Source: Flavobacteriales bacterium UBA958
GTDB lineage: Bacteria; Bacteroidota; Bacteroidia; Flavobacteriales_D; Crocinitomicaceae
Length of the DNA stretch: 22,547 nt
Assembly: GCA_002293045.1 (NCBI GenBank)
Contig: DBCM01000071.1
Coordinates: 1 to 22,547 of the forward strand
Reading direction: 5' to 3'
Shown: in pieces, positions 1-7,836 of the stretch
Numbering within the stretch: the stretch's first letter is position 1
How the letters are laid out: each line of letters starts with the position of its first letter
The notes under the pieces: generated by a model
What the model was told of the DNA's origin: nothing
The model's database searches: none
Seen by the model: the letters and a program-made list of their open reading frames with translations, nothing else
Made by a program: the position numbers and the translations under genes

Positions 1-164
1 TACATGATTACAATATCGGGCGAGCACTGAGCGAAGCGATTTCACGACCATCGGGAGTAACTTTATGCCGAACGAAGTTGAGGTAAGCCCGATCTTCTCC
101 ACGTTTGCCCTGCGAAGCTGAACAGCGAAGCAGGGCTTTTTACATGATTACAATATCGGGCGAG
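1..164. repeat. about 140-bp structured intergenic repeat (one copy plus the start of a second)
   Basis: The 24 bases at 1-24 recur exactly at 141-164, so the window opens on one complete unit of about 140 bp and shows the first 24 bases of the next. Inside the unit an inverted pair (ATCGGGC at 15-21, GCCCGAT at 87-93) is followed by a second pair (GCCCTGC at 107-113, GCAGGGC at 130-136) and a T run. Short CGAAG-type motifs recur through it. It looks richer in G+C than the A/T-rich bases that follow. One forward frame is open from 8 to 118 and stops at 119-121, but it has no good start and no recognised domain. I read this as a dispersed or tandem intergenic element rather than a gene. The left boundary of the array lies outside the window. 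Confidence 0.6.
107..141 (+). terminator. terminator-like hairpin closing the repeat unit
   Basis: A 7-bp G+C-rich stem (GCCCTGC at 107-113 with GCAGGGC at 130-136) is followed directly by five T residues at 137-141, the layout of a Rho-independent terminator on the plus strand. The 16-base interior contains GCTG and CAGC, which could extend the structure. There is no matching T run on the minus strand. It would insulate the downstream gene at 232 from transcription entering from the left. Function is inferred. Confidence 0.5.
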
Positions 165-182
165 AAGTTTAATCTTAGCCTA

Positions 183-212
183 AGTTGTTCAATAGATTTT
201 TTACTACCTTTA
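183..212 (+). promoter_or_regulatory. candidate Bacteroidota-type promoter for the YKSDA repeat gene
   Basis: TACCTTTA at 205-212 matches the Bacteroidota -7 element TAnnTTTG at all fixed positions but the last. A TTG at 185-187 lies 17 bases upstream, close to where the -33 element (TTTG) is expected. The start codon at 232 is 19 bases beyond the box. The surrounding bases are A/T-rich and there is no Shine-Dalgarno sequence before the ATG. Confidence 0.4.
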
Positions 213-231
213 CTTAGTAAACAAAAAAACC

Positions 232-564
232 ATGAAAATTTTACTTTTTTCCCTTTCCCTTTTTCTTTCCCTCCATGCTTTTTCTCAAACAGTATTTTCG
301 GTAGAGTACAAATCAGATGCAAAGGTTAAAGTTTACGTTGCATCCTATAAATCAGATGCTGATTTAGTGGTTTATAAGTGTGCTTATAAATCTGATGCAA
401 CTGGAAATAATGGCCTTTGGTTTTTTACAAGCTACAAGTCTGATGCAAAATTTCCTATTTATTTTTGTACTTACAAATCAGACGCAGATTTAGTAATCTA
501 TTTTGCCGATTATAAATCAGATGCAGGTTGGAAAAATGCGAGTAAAAAACATCTTTTATATTAG
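232..564 (+). CDS. secreted six-repeat YKSDA protein (DUF6150/septknot-like)
   Basis: This 110-residue protein starts with a clear signal peptide (about residues 1-19, ending AFSQ). The mature part is almost wholly built from the pentapeptide YKSDA, repeated six times with tyrosines at residues 26, 39, 52, 68, 81 and 94, a spacing of 13, 13, 16, 13 and 13. Between the copies lie short alternating hydrophobic stretches such as LVVYKCA and PIYFCT, which suggest one beta strand per repeat joined by a YKSDA turn. The layout resembles small Bacteroidota proteins annotated as DUF6150, which I recall being renamed the septknot domain; that assignment is from memory. Function is unknown. Codons differ between copies, so the repeats are old and kept at the protein level. 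Two cysteines sit in the inter-repeat strands. The start is set by the signal peptide and by the promoter-like box at 205-212. Confidence 0.8.
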   Translation: MKILLFSLSLFLSLHAFSQTVFSVEYKSDAKVKVYVASYKSDADLVVYKCAYKSDATGNNGLWFFTSYKSDAKFPIYFCTYKSDADLVIYFADYKSDAGWKNASKKHLLY

Positions 565-610
565 CTAATCTAATTCTGTAACAATCCATGAATGCATAGG
601 TTACTGTTTC

Positions 611-1069
611 ATGAAAAGGTTGTTTAAAATTTTTGGGATTACTTCATTACTGGCTTCCGTAGGATATTATTTACTTCCCGAACAGCAATTAACTCCCGGT
701 CAAAAAGCGGATAAGATCGTGGTTTATAAAACGGATCACGTGCTCAAATTATACTACCAAGGTGAAATCATAGCCAGTTATTCAGTCTCCATCAGCAAAA
801 AAGGGCAGGATGCAAAAAAAAAATGTGGAGACCACCTTACCCCAGAAGGACAGTTCCAAATTAAAAAACGAACCTGGTCTGCCTATCACAAAGCAATAGA
901 TGTTGGCTACGGTTGTGATGTATTAATTCATGGACAAAAATACGGATGGGTAGGTAAATTTCACCGCTGGAAAGATTGGACCTTGGGATGCATTGCCCTC
1001 ACGAATCCCGAAATCGATGAGATCTACGATGCCATTGATAACGGCTGTCCCATTGAGATTCTGCCTTAA
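611..1069 (+). CDS. L,D-transpeptidase family protein (YkuD domain)
   Basis: The 152-residue product has the YkuD catalytic fold, which makes 3-3 peptidoglycan cross-links or attaches proteins to the wall through an active-site cysteine. Visible family landmarks are G73-D74 and TPEG (77-80), which give the GDxxTPEGxF pattern, then IHG at 106-108 carrying the conserved histidine, and DWTLGCIAL (122-130) with the presumed nucleophile C127, followed by TNPEIDEIY. A hydrophobic segment at about residues 7-22 is an uncleaved anchor or signal sequence, placing the enzyme in the periplasm. The length suits a minimal single-domain member of the ErfK/YbiS/YcfS/YnhG group. It lies 46 nt after the YKSDA gene on the same strand and may share its transcript. 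There is no separate peptidoglycan-binding domain. The substrate cannot be read from the sequence. Confidence 0.85.
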   Translation: MKRLFKIFGITSLLASVGYYLLPEQQLTPGQKADKIVVYKTDHVLKLYYQGEIIASYSVSISKKGQDAKKKCGDHLTPEGQFQIKKRTWSAYHKAIDVGYGCDVLIHGQKYGWVGKFHRWKDWTLGCIALTNPEIDEIYDAIDNGCPIEILP

Positions 1070-1116
1070 ATCTGTCTTAATAAAACCTAAAGTTGTTTAA
1101 CGGGCCAATTGATTAC

Positions 1117-1124
1117 TACCTTTG
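1117..1124 (+). promoter_or_regulatory. perfect TAnnTTTG -7 box for the gene at 1129
   Basis: TACCTTTG matches the Bacteroidota -7 consensus at every fixed base. Only four bases separate it from the ATG at 1129, so a start site at the usual distance would fall at or next to the start codon and give an essentially leaderless mRNA. A TTG at 1093-1095 lies roughly where the -33 element is expected (21-base spacer, slightly long). Confidence 0.55.
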
Positions 1125-1128
1125 ATGC

Positions 1129-1755
1129 ATGAAATGTACGGTCTTACTTTTTAGCTTCCTTTGGTCCATATCCTTAATCGCACAGAAAAAACACGTGCCT
1201 TTCTCGGGAGAATTATTATTCAAAGCCCAACGCGTAATTCCCATGGACTCTATCCAAGAACACATGCTTATTTATGCGAAAGATAGCTTGCTTAAAGTAA
1301 TTAACTTCTCCTCTAACATGGGGAAACAAGAATTAATCAAACATTTAAGCAAAGAAAAATCTTTCCTGCTTCTTGAAACCACCAAAGGAAAGTATGCCAT
1401 CCGAACTAATTATTCCAAGTACCAAGATACCACCCTATCGTATTCCTTCAAAAAGAAACTAGGGGCCAAACGCATCGCCGGAATGAAAGCCAAAAAACTC
1501 AGCGTTACCTTCACGGATATCGATAAAAAATTCTCCTTTTATTACTTCAAACATATCCCCGCCAACTATGGGAGTGCCTATACAAACTTTCCGGGATTAG
1601 TTGTTGAATATTACCTTCCAACCGACGAAGGCATGTATCAATACACCTTAACCGAATTCAAACGAATAGATCCTCCATTGACACTTTTTATGGTTCCCAC
1701 GGATTACAAACGGGTAAGCATCGAAGAATTCATGGAAGAAATGTCCAAGCCTTAG
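1129..1755 (+). CDS. secreted protein of unknown function, weakly GLPGLI/DUF4412-like
   Basis: The 208-residue product has a signal peptide (about 1-19, ending LIAQ) and a mature part rich in alternating polar and hydrophobic residues, suggesting a beta-sandwich or lipocalin-like fold. It contains FSGELLFKAQ near the mature N-terminus, a central GAKRIAGMKAKKL segment and NFPGLVVEYYLP late in the chain. That order (an opening strand, a 'modified by conversion' middle and a PGL(V/I)-type motif) recalls the secreted DUF4412 and GLPGLI families of Bacteroidota, but the match is by eye and weak. No catalytic motif or mature cysteine is evident. It is 59 nt after the L,D-transpeptidase and has its own strong promoter-like box, so it may be transcribed separately. 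The first ATG is chosen because the signal peptide depends on it. Confidence 0.7.
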   Translation: MKCTVLLFSFLWSISLIAQKKHVPFSGELLFKAQRVIPMDSIQEHMLIYAKDSLLKVINFSSNMGKQELIKHLSKEKSFLLLETTKGKYAIRTNYSKYQDTTLSYSFKKKLGAKRIAGMKAKKLSVTFTDIDKKFSFYYFKHIPANYGSAYTNFPGLVVEYYLPTDEGMYQYTLTEFKRIDPPLTLFMVPTDYKRVSIEEFMEEMSKP

Positions 1756-1818
1756 GTAGTTAACACCTTGCTGTGTAAAGAATTCATCGGAATCCCGATT
1801 ACAACGTAACCCTTTTCT

Positions 1819-1826
1819 TACTTTCG
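1819..1826 (+). promoter_or_regulatory. candidate -7 box for ftsK
   Basis: TACTTTCG matches TAnnTTTG with one mismatch and ends 14 bases before the ftsK ATG. No clear -33 element is visible at the usual distance, so this is a modest call. Confidence 0.35.
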
Positions 1827-1840
1827 TATTTTACCCCAAA

Positions 1841-4381
1841 ATGCGAGAAAACCAATACGTTCCATACGAAGAAGAGGAAACTCAATACGACAACACGGGA
1901 CCTGCGCCTAAAAAAGAGAAATCCACTGCAGCGAAACCTAAAAAAGAGGCGAAACCTAGGTCAGAAAAGCCCAAGGCTATTGTTACCTCTAAACGTGTAA
2001 TTACTTCGCTAGGTGCCCTCCTTACCCTATCTAGCATTTTTCTTTTTTTTGCATGTATTTCCTACTTCCTCACCTGGAAAGCAGATCAAGATTCCGTGCT
2101 CGGCTATGGGTTTTTTGAATATATTTTTAACAACAATGTTCCAGCGCCCGACAATTGGCTCGGAAAATTTGGTGCCTGGTGCAGTCACGCACTGATTTAC
2201 AATAGCTTTGGGATTTCATCCATTGGACTTAGCTTACTCGGGTTTTTGCTTGGCGTTCGTTTGCTTTTTAAGGTAGAGTTACTACCGATCTTACGCACAA
2301 CCCTAATCACACTGAGCTTTATGGTGTGGGGGTCCATCTTTCTTGGATATTTCCATGAGTATATCAATTTTGGAGGAGGCACCTTTGGTTTTTTCATAAA
2401 TGAATGGCTTTCCCTAACTATTGGTAGCATCCCAACCTTTATTCTTCATGTAGTATTGCTATATATCACGGTTACTCTCCTCTTCAATCCGAATTACAGC
2501 GCACTCATTGATCGCATCAAGCCATCTAATTTAAATGGTGATTATTTTGATATCAACGAAGACAAAGAAATCCCTTCCGAGAAACCCTACAATTCAATGA
2601 AGGTCGTTAATCCGATTAAAGAAAATGAAATCACGGAAGACTTCGTTTCTAAACCTGTTCACTTTGATGAAGAACTCGAGGAGGAAGAAGATGAACTAAT
2701 CGATGATTCGGAATTAGAAATCACGTTCATTGATAAATCTAAGCAAGAGGCTACATCTGATGTAGAATTAGAAATTAACGATATTCCAAGGGAAGAAGAA
2801 GAAGTTCCTGTCGCAGTGAAAAATCCAAACGCCGATACAACCGCCGATGATTTGGTGAGTGAATTTGGCCTGTACGATCCGAAAATGGACCTGGAATCCT
2901 ACGTGCTCCCTCCCATTGAATTGTTAAAAGAATATGGCGGAACCGGTGGCGCTTCTGTTACCAAAGAAGAATTAGAGAGTAATAAAGACCGCATCGTAGA
3001 GACCCTTGCGCACTATAAAATCGACATCGCAAAAATTAAAGCAACGGTTGGACCTACCGTAACTTTATACGAAATCATACCAGCTCCCGGTGTGCGTATT
3101 GCAAAAATTAAAAACCTTGAGGACGACATTGCGTTAAGTCTTTCTGCCTTAGGAATCCGGATTATTGCACCGATCCCGGGCAAAGGAACCATCGGGATTG
3201 AAGTTCCAAATTCCAAGCCTGAAATGGTGAGCATGCGCTCCTTAATCGCCTCTGAAAAATTCCAGAATTTCGATGGGGAATTACCGATTGTCATGGGAAA
3301 AACCATCACCAACGAAACCTTTGTCTTTGATTTAACCAAAATGCCTCACTTACTCGTCGCAGGGGCTACAGGACAAGGAAAATCAGTGGGATTAAATGCT
3401 ATTCTAGTCTCCTTACTTTACAAAAAACATCCAGCCCAAGTGAAATTTGTATTGGTGGATCCGAAAAAGGTTGAACTTACCTTATATAACAAAATTGAAC
3501 GGCATTTTCTAGCGAAACTTCCGGGGGAAGGGGATGCCATCATCGTGGATACCTCTAAGGTGGTAAACACCCTGAACTCGCTATGTATTGAGATGGACGA
3601 CCGTTATGAACTGCTTAAAAATGCTGGCGTTCGAACCATCAAAGAATACAACGCCAAATTCATTGGCCGTAAACTAAATCCTGAAAAAGGACACCGTTAT
3701 TTACCTTACATTATCGTTCTAATCGATGAGTTTGCGGACCTTATCATGACAGCAGGCAAGGAAGTGGAGCATCCAATTGCCCGAATTGCGCAGCTTGCGC
3801 GAGCCATTGGAATTCACCTCATCGTAGCCACTCAACGACCTTCGGTAAACGTAATTACGGGGATGATTAAGGCCAATTTCCCAGCGCGTATTGCTTTTAG
3901 GGTGTTGTCAAAAATCGATTCAAGAACAATCCTTGACGGCTCCGGTGCTGACCAATTAATTGGACGTGGTGACATGTTAATCTCTACCGGTTCAGACATG
4001 ATCCGTTTACAGTGCGGATTTGTAGACACGCCAGAAGTGGAAGAAATTTGCGAATTCGTTGGAGATCAGCGGGCATATCCGAGTGCCTTTCTACTTCCAG
4101 AATATATTCCTGAAGGAGGAGAAAGCAGTGGTGATGTAGATATGAATGAAATTGACCCGATGTTTGTTGATTCTGCACGAATCGTTGTGTTAAACCAACA
4201 AGGCTCTGCCTCCCTCCTACAGCGAAAATTAAAATTAGGATACAACCGTGCAGGACGAATTGTAGATCAATTAGAAGCCATGGGCATTATTGGTTCGTTT
4301 CAAGGCAGCAAAGCAAGAGAAGTGCTCTTTGGGGACATTGAGTCCTTAGATGAATTCCTAAGGGTAAAAGGGCTACTTTAA
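1841..4381 (+). CDS. ftsK: DNA translocase FtsK
   Basis: An 846-residue FtsK/SpoIIIE protein, the septal DNA pump that clears chromosomes from the closing division site and activates XerCD recombination at dif. Order of parts: a charged, Lys/Glu-rich cytoplasmic N-terminus (1-50), four membrane segments (about 52-76, 115-140, 150-172 and 195-215), an acidic linker (about 235-340, dense in Glu and Asp), then the alpha/beta motor. Walker A is GATGQGKS at 508-515 and Walker B is VLIDEFAD at 626-633, with the conserved ATQRPSV at 663-669. The gamma winged helix that reads polar DNA motifs covers about 773-843 and includes QGSASLLQRKLKLGYNRAGR. Length and layout are normal for Bacteroidota, where the linker is much shorter than in E. 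coli. Lys- and Glu-rich codons in the linker are compositionally biased but in frame. It is preceded by a -7-like box and followed after 42 nt by the peptidase gene. Confidence 0.97.
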   Translation: MRENQYVPYEEEETQYDNTGPAPKKEKSTAAKPKKEAKPRSEKPKAIVTSKRVITSLGALLTLSSIFLFFACISYFLTWKADQDSVLGYGFFEYIFNNNVPAPDNWLGKFGAWCSHALIYNSFGISSIGLSLLGFLLGVRLLFKVELLPILRTTLITLSFMVWGSIFLGYFHEYINFGGGTFGFFINEWLSLTIGSIPTFILHVVLLYITVTLLFNPNYSALIDRIKPSNLNGDYFDINEDKEIPSEKPYNSMKVVNPIKENEITEDFVSKPVHFDEELEEEEDELIDDSELEITFIDKSKQEATSDVELEINDIPREEEEVPVAVKNPNADTTADDLVSEFGLYDPKMDLESYVLPPIELLKEYGGTGGASVTKEELESNKDRIVETLAHYKIDIAKIKATVGPTVTLYEIIPAPGVRIAKIKNLEDDIALSLSALGIRIIAPIPGKGTIGIEVPNSKPEMVSMRSLIASEKFQNFDGELPIVMGKTITNETFVFDLTKMPHLLVAGATGQGKSVGLNAILVSLLYKKHPAQVKFVLVDPKKVELTLYNKIERHFLAKLPGEGDAIIVDTSKVVNTLNSLCIEMDDRYELLKNAGVRTIKEYNAKFIGRKLNPEKGHRYLPYIIVLIDEFADLIMTAGKEVEHPIARIAQLARAIGIHLIVATQRPSVNVITGMIKANFPARIAFRVLSKIDSRTILDGSGADQLIGRGDMLISTGSDMIRLQCGFVDTPEVEEICEFVGDQRAYPSAFLLPEYIPEGGESSGDVDMNEIDPMFVDSARIVVLNQQGSASLLQRKLKLGYNRAGRIVDQLEAMGIIGSFQGSKAREVLFGDIESLDEFLRVKGLL

Positions 4382-4407
4382 TTTTCCAGAGCGTTTTCGT
4401 AGCTTTA
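4377..4407 (+). promoter_or_regulatory. candidate promoter for the M14 peptidase gene
   Basis: TTTA at 4377-4380 and TAGCTTTA at 4400-4407 are separated by exactly 19 bases, the preferred spacing of the Bacteroidota TTTG-N19-TAnnTTTG promoter. Each element differs from consensus only at its final base. The -33 half overlaps the ftsK stop codon, and the ATG at 4424 is 16 bases beyond the -7 box. Confidence 0.5.
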
Positions 4408-4423
4408 CCTCCAATTTAATGGT

Positions 4424-6859
4424 ATGAAGCATTTCCTTTTCAGCGTTCTTTTATTGAGCGCAACTCTCCTCTCTGCACAACTTGTATCCATTCCGTCACC
4501 CCTAAATAAATTTTACCATTCTGGGAAAGATTTTTCACGCCACCACGAGGTTGTAGCGTTTTTCGAAACACTGGAGGGCCTTTACCCTAAGCAAGTGAAG
4601 CTTGAAACCTACGGATATACCAACGAAGGGCGACCGCTGATCCTTGTATTTATTAGCTCCGAAAAGAATATCCAAACGCTGGAAACTATCCGTTTAAATC
4701 ACTTGAAAAACGATCCTTCCGAAAACGTTTCCATCGCTTGGCTTAGCTACAACGTTCATGGGAATGAAAGCTGTGGAACGGAAGCCGCTATGGAAACTGC
4801 CTATCGATTAGTAAGCACCGAGGCTAAACGCTTAGAAAACAGTGTAGTCATCATGGACCCTTGCCTGAATCCTGACGGAAGAGACCGCTATGTAAATTAC
4901 TTCAAACAGTATCATAATCACACCGAGCAAGTGCATGTTCAAAGTGCAGAACACGATGAAACTTGGCCTGGTGGAAGACCCAATCATTACCTATTCGACC
5001 TCAACAGAGATTGGGCATGGCTTACGCAAGTTGAATCGCAACAGCGCGCAAAAGTATACAACAAATGGTTACCTCATGTGCATGTAGATTTTCATGAACA
5101 GGGTATGAATGAACCCTACTATTTTCCTCCGGCAGCAGAACCTTACCATGAAGTCATTACGAATTGGCAACGAGACTTTCAAAAACACATTGGTAAAAAC
5201 CATGCCTCCTATTTTGATAAAAATGGATGGCTATATTTTTCAAAAGAAATATTCGACTTGCTCTACCCTTCATATGGAGATACCTACCCCACCTTTAATG
5301 GCGCCATCGGAATGACGTATGAACAAGGAGGATCCGGAAGGGCTGGGCTCGGGGTAATTACATCCGTTGGAGATACCCTCACCCTGGCAGAACGCATAGA
5401 ACATCACATCATCACTGGAATTTCTACCATAGAAACCGTTAATAATCATCACGCAAAGTTGATTTCAGAATTTCAAAAATTCCAATTAAAATCCGAACAA
5501 AAAAATCCCAATACCTACGTGCTTTACGGGGATTCACCGAACGTTAAGGCGCTCACCGACCTCTTGGACCAACACCAAATTACATATACGAAGGTGCTCC
5601 AAAATCAAGCCACAGAATTCAAAGGTTTCGATTATTTTACCAATCAAGATAAAACCATAAAACTGCTTAAAAACGACGTGCTAATTAGTACAAACCAAGC
5701 CAAAGGAAACCTCATTAATGTATTGTTCGAACAAAAAACGGCACTCAGCGACTCCCTCACCTATGACATTACCGCGTGGTCACTGCCCTACGCTTATGGC
5801 ATCCAATGCATTAAAATAAACAAAGCTGTAGCAGTGAATCAAACGGCCACCACAGCGCAACAAGCCCCGTTTCGTATAAATGAAGAGCCCTATGCAATCG
5901 CCATTCCATGGGAAAACGTGAACGCCGCACGCATGTTAAACGAATTACTCGAGGCTGGCATTAAGGTTTCAATGACCGAAAAAGAATTCACAACCTCGCT
6001 TGGCCAGTTCAATAAGGGAACACTGCTTGTACTAAAATCAGACAATCTTGGAAAACCTCTCGCCTCCGTAGTGCCACCAATCGTTAATAAATACAAGCTA
6101 AACGCTACCGCATTATCCTCTGGTTGGGCAGAAATCGGAACAGATTTAGGTTCTTCCAGCATCAAGAATATAAGCAAACCCAAGATTGGCGTGTTGTTCA
6201 ATGAGCAGTCATCTTCATTGTCTGTAGGAGAAATATGGCATTTCTTGGATCAGGATCTGGCCATAGAACACCAATTACTCCGCAATGGAGATCTAGATGC
6301 CTATAGCTTAAGTCAACTCGATGTGCTCTTCATCCCTGAAGGCTTTCAAAGTGATAATAACACCGCAATTAAGCAGTGGATTAGCAATGGAGGAACGTGT
6401 ATTGTTATGGGGTCTGGTGCTTCAAATTTCATGGAGGAAGATTACGGAATGAAGGTAACAGAAGAAGCTCCTCCGGTATTTACATCGGAATTAGGTAACT
6501 ATGGAAACCTCGAGCGTTCAAGCATCAGCGAAACCATCATTGGGGCCATTTATCAATGTAATACGGATCCGTCTCACCCCCTTGCCTTTGGCTACAATAA
6601 CACGTATTTTACCCTGAGATTGTCTGCCGATGTGTACCCGTTCGAAGGGGATGTTATTCAAAAAATATCGGACAAAAATGCATGGGTCACAGGCTTTGCG
6701 GGCTACAAGGTAAAACACAAACAAGAGGGGGCAATTACCGTTGGCTCAAAAACCATCGGAAGTGGAAAAATAGTTTACTTTTTTGACAACCCCTTGTTTC
6801 GAGGATTTTGGGAAAATGGTAAATTACAAGTAGCCAACGCCATCTACTTTTTACGGTAG
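4424..6859 (+). CDS. secreted M14-family zinc carboxypeptidase with C-terminal amidotransferase-like domain
   Basis: The 811-residue product has a signal peptide (1-19, ending LSAQ) and an N-terminal peptidase M14 domain (about 25-335). The zinc ligands are visible as H112 and E115 in NVHGNES, with H224 in DFHEQ as the third. FDLNRDW (191-197) supplies the substrate-carboxylate Asn/Arg pair, and E300 in YEQGGSGRAG is the likely catalytic glutamate. The C-terminal part (about 586-800) resembles a class I glutamine amidotransferase-like fold: IGVLFNEQ, DVLFIPEGF and NGGTCIVMGSG are its strands. The usual nucleophile elbow reads GSGAS (663-667) with no cysteine, so this domain is probably structural or ligand-binding. 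This two-part design is common among large secreted Bacteroidota M14 proteins. It likely cleaves peptides in the periplasm or outside the cell; the substrate is unknown. The gene stands alone between ftsK and the FKBP gene. Confidence 0.9.
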   Translation: MKHFLFSVLLLSATLLSAQLVSIPSPLNKFYHSGKDFSRHHEVVAFFETLEGLYPKQVKLETYGYTNEGRPLILVFISSEKNIQTLETIRLNHLKNDPSENVSIAWLSYNVHGNESCGTEAAMETAYRLVSTEAKRLENSVVIMDPCLNPDGRDRYVNYFKQYHNHTEQVHVQSAEHDETWPGGRPNHYLFDLNRDWAWLTQVESQQRAKVYNKWLPHVHVDFHEQGMNEPYYFPPAAEPYHEVITNWQRDFQKHIGKNHASYFDKNGWLYFSKEIFDLLYPSYGDTYPTFNGAIGMTYEQGGSGRAGLGVITSVGDTLTLAERIEHHIITGISTIETVNNHHAKLISEFQKFQLKSEQKNPNTYVLYGDSPNVKALTDLLDQHQITYTKVLQNQATEFKGFDYFTNQDKTIKLLKNDVLISTNQAKGNLINVLFEQKTALSDSLTYDITAWSLPYAYGIQCIKINKAVAVNQTATTAQQAPFRINEEPYAIAIPWENVNAARMLNELLEAGIKVSMTEKEFTTSLGQFNKGTLLVLKSDNLGKPLASVVPPIVNKYKLNATALSSGWAEIGTDLGSSSIKNISKPKIGVLFNEQSSSLSVGEIWHFLDQDLAIEHQLLRNGDLDAYSLSQLDVLFIPEGFQSDNNTAIKQWISNGGTCIVMGSGASNFMEEDYGMKVTEEAPPVFTSELGNYGNLERSSISETIIGAIYQCNTDPSHPLAFGYNNTYFTLRLSADVYPFEGDVIQKISDKNAWVTGFAGYKVKHKQEGAITVGSKTIGSGKIVYFFDNPLFRGFWENGKLQVANAIYFLR

Positions 6860-6889
6860 GATTAGCTACTTCTTCAAGATTTAATTGCT

Positions 6890-6897
6890 TATCTTCG
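6890..6897 (+). promoter_or_regulatory. candidate -7 box for the FKBP operon
   Basis: TATCTTCG matches TAnnTTTG with one mismatch and ends 18 bases before the FKBP gene's ATG. It would drive the FKBP, DUF4249-like and priA genes together. No convincing -33 element is visible. Confidence 0.35.
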
Positions 6898-6915
6898 CAA
6901 CTTAAGAATCACAAC

Positions 6916-7836
6916 ATGAAACACGCTCTTTTTTTATCCCTGTTTGTATTTATTTTCTCTTCCTGTTCAAACAAGGAAAAAACATATACCGTAGCACTAA
7001 AAGACCACAAGGATAGCCTTTCTTATGTCCTTGGAGCAATTAATGCGAAAACGATCGTTAATTCAGGAACTGAAGCCTTTGATAAATTAGATAAGACGCT
7101 GGTTTTAAAAGGGTTCAAACAAAACCTAAGTGGAACCCCCGCTCAAGAGTGTTTAAATACCCTCCAATTGCTTTTTGGTCCAACCTACCAAGACTTTAAT
7201 CCCACCTACGTTAAGGAAGGTTCCCTCTGCATGGGTAAAATGAGTGGATATGCATTCTACTTTGACATCCGTAAACTCGGCGCACTTGACAAAATCAATT
7301 TTTCCATGGTGAAAAAAGGATTTGAAGACGGCCTGTATAAACGAGATACGATGTTTTTAAAAGATAACACCATGCGCTTCATGATGACCGAATTCATGAC
7401 CGGTTTAAACATTTCGAACGGAAATAAGATGATGGCCAAAGCGAAAAAAATACCCGGAATTGCTGTGCTACAAGGTGGAGTTCTCATGGAAACCATTAAA
7501 GCAGGATCAGGACCTCAACCCTCAGCGACGGATGATGTCAAAGTTCATTATATTTTAACTTCGGCCCTGGGAGATACCATCCAAAGTTCGTACAAAGGAG
7601 ACGGGAAAGGAAATGTTGAGCCGATTCCCTTAGCCTTGAACGGCGGAGTGATTCCCGGATGGACGATTGCCATCCCTCAGATGAAGGTAGGTGGTAAATA
7701 CCGAATTTTTATTCCATGGAATTTAGCGTATGGTGAACAACAAGGGAAAGAATCTCTTTGTTTCTTAGTGGAATTAATTGCTGTTGGAAAGGAAGGAAGC
7801 TTTACTGCCAATGCTAAAAACCCTCAAGCACAATGA
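6916..7836 (+). CDS. FKBP-type peptidyl-prolyl cis-trans isomerase, lipoprotein
   Basis: The 306-residue product begins with a lipoprotein signal whose lipobox is FSSC, making C17 the acylated residue; the mature protein should be membrane-anchored and face the periplasm or outer surface. Residues about 25-180 look like the helical dimerisation domain of the FkpA/Mip group, including SLSYVLGAINA and MVKKGFEDGL. The FKBP catalytic domain covers about 195-292: VKVHYIL (208-214), VIPGWTIAIPQM (245-256), GGKYRIFIP (259-267) and LAYGEQ (270-275) give the usual order of active-site and core motifs. It would catalyse proline isomerisation and assist folding of exported proteins. The gene overlaps the next one by 4 nt (ATGA), so the two are translationally coupled. 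Confidence 0.93.
   Translation: MKHALFLSLFVFIFSSCSNKEKTYTVALKDHKDSLSYVLGAINAKTIVNSGTEAFDKLDKTLVLKGFKQNLSGTPAQECLNTLQLLFGPTYQDFNPTYVKEGSLCMGKMSGYAFYFDIRKLGALDKINFSMVKKGFEDGLYKRDTMFLKDNTMRFMMTEFMTGLNISNGNKMMAKAKKIPGIAVLQGGVLMETIKAGSGPQPSATDDVKVHYILTSALGDTIQSSYKGDGKGNVEPIPLALNGGVIPGWTIAIPQMKVGGKYRIFIPWNLAYGEQQGKESLCFLVELIAVGKEGSFTANAKNPQAQ

Noticed and set aside
8..118. Open frame through the left-edge repeat, possibly a degraded endonuclease fragment
   Set aside because: There is no start codon in a sensible place and no motif I can defend. The periodic repeat explains the sequence better.
105..329. 74-codon open frame spanning the repeat and the start of the YKSDA gene
   Set aside because: It overlaps the YKSDA gene in another frame, starts inside the repeat element and has no recognisable domain. 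The signal peptide and repeats support the 232 start instead.
307..525. The YKSDA DNA repeats as a CRISPR or minisatellite array
   Set aside because: The repeats are in frame, differ in codons and are conserved as protein; there are no spacers of uniform length or palindromic repeats.
1786..1799. Short hairpin (ATCGG/CCGAT, loop AATC) between the secreted protein and ftsK
   Set aside because: The 5-bp stem is not followed by a T run at the right distance, so it is too weak to call a terminator.
2678..2810. Acidic low-complexity stretch in ftsK as possible foreign insertion
   Set aside because: Acidic linkers between the membrane domain and motor are normal in FtsK, and the frame is continuous.
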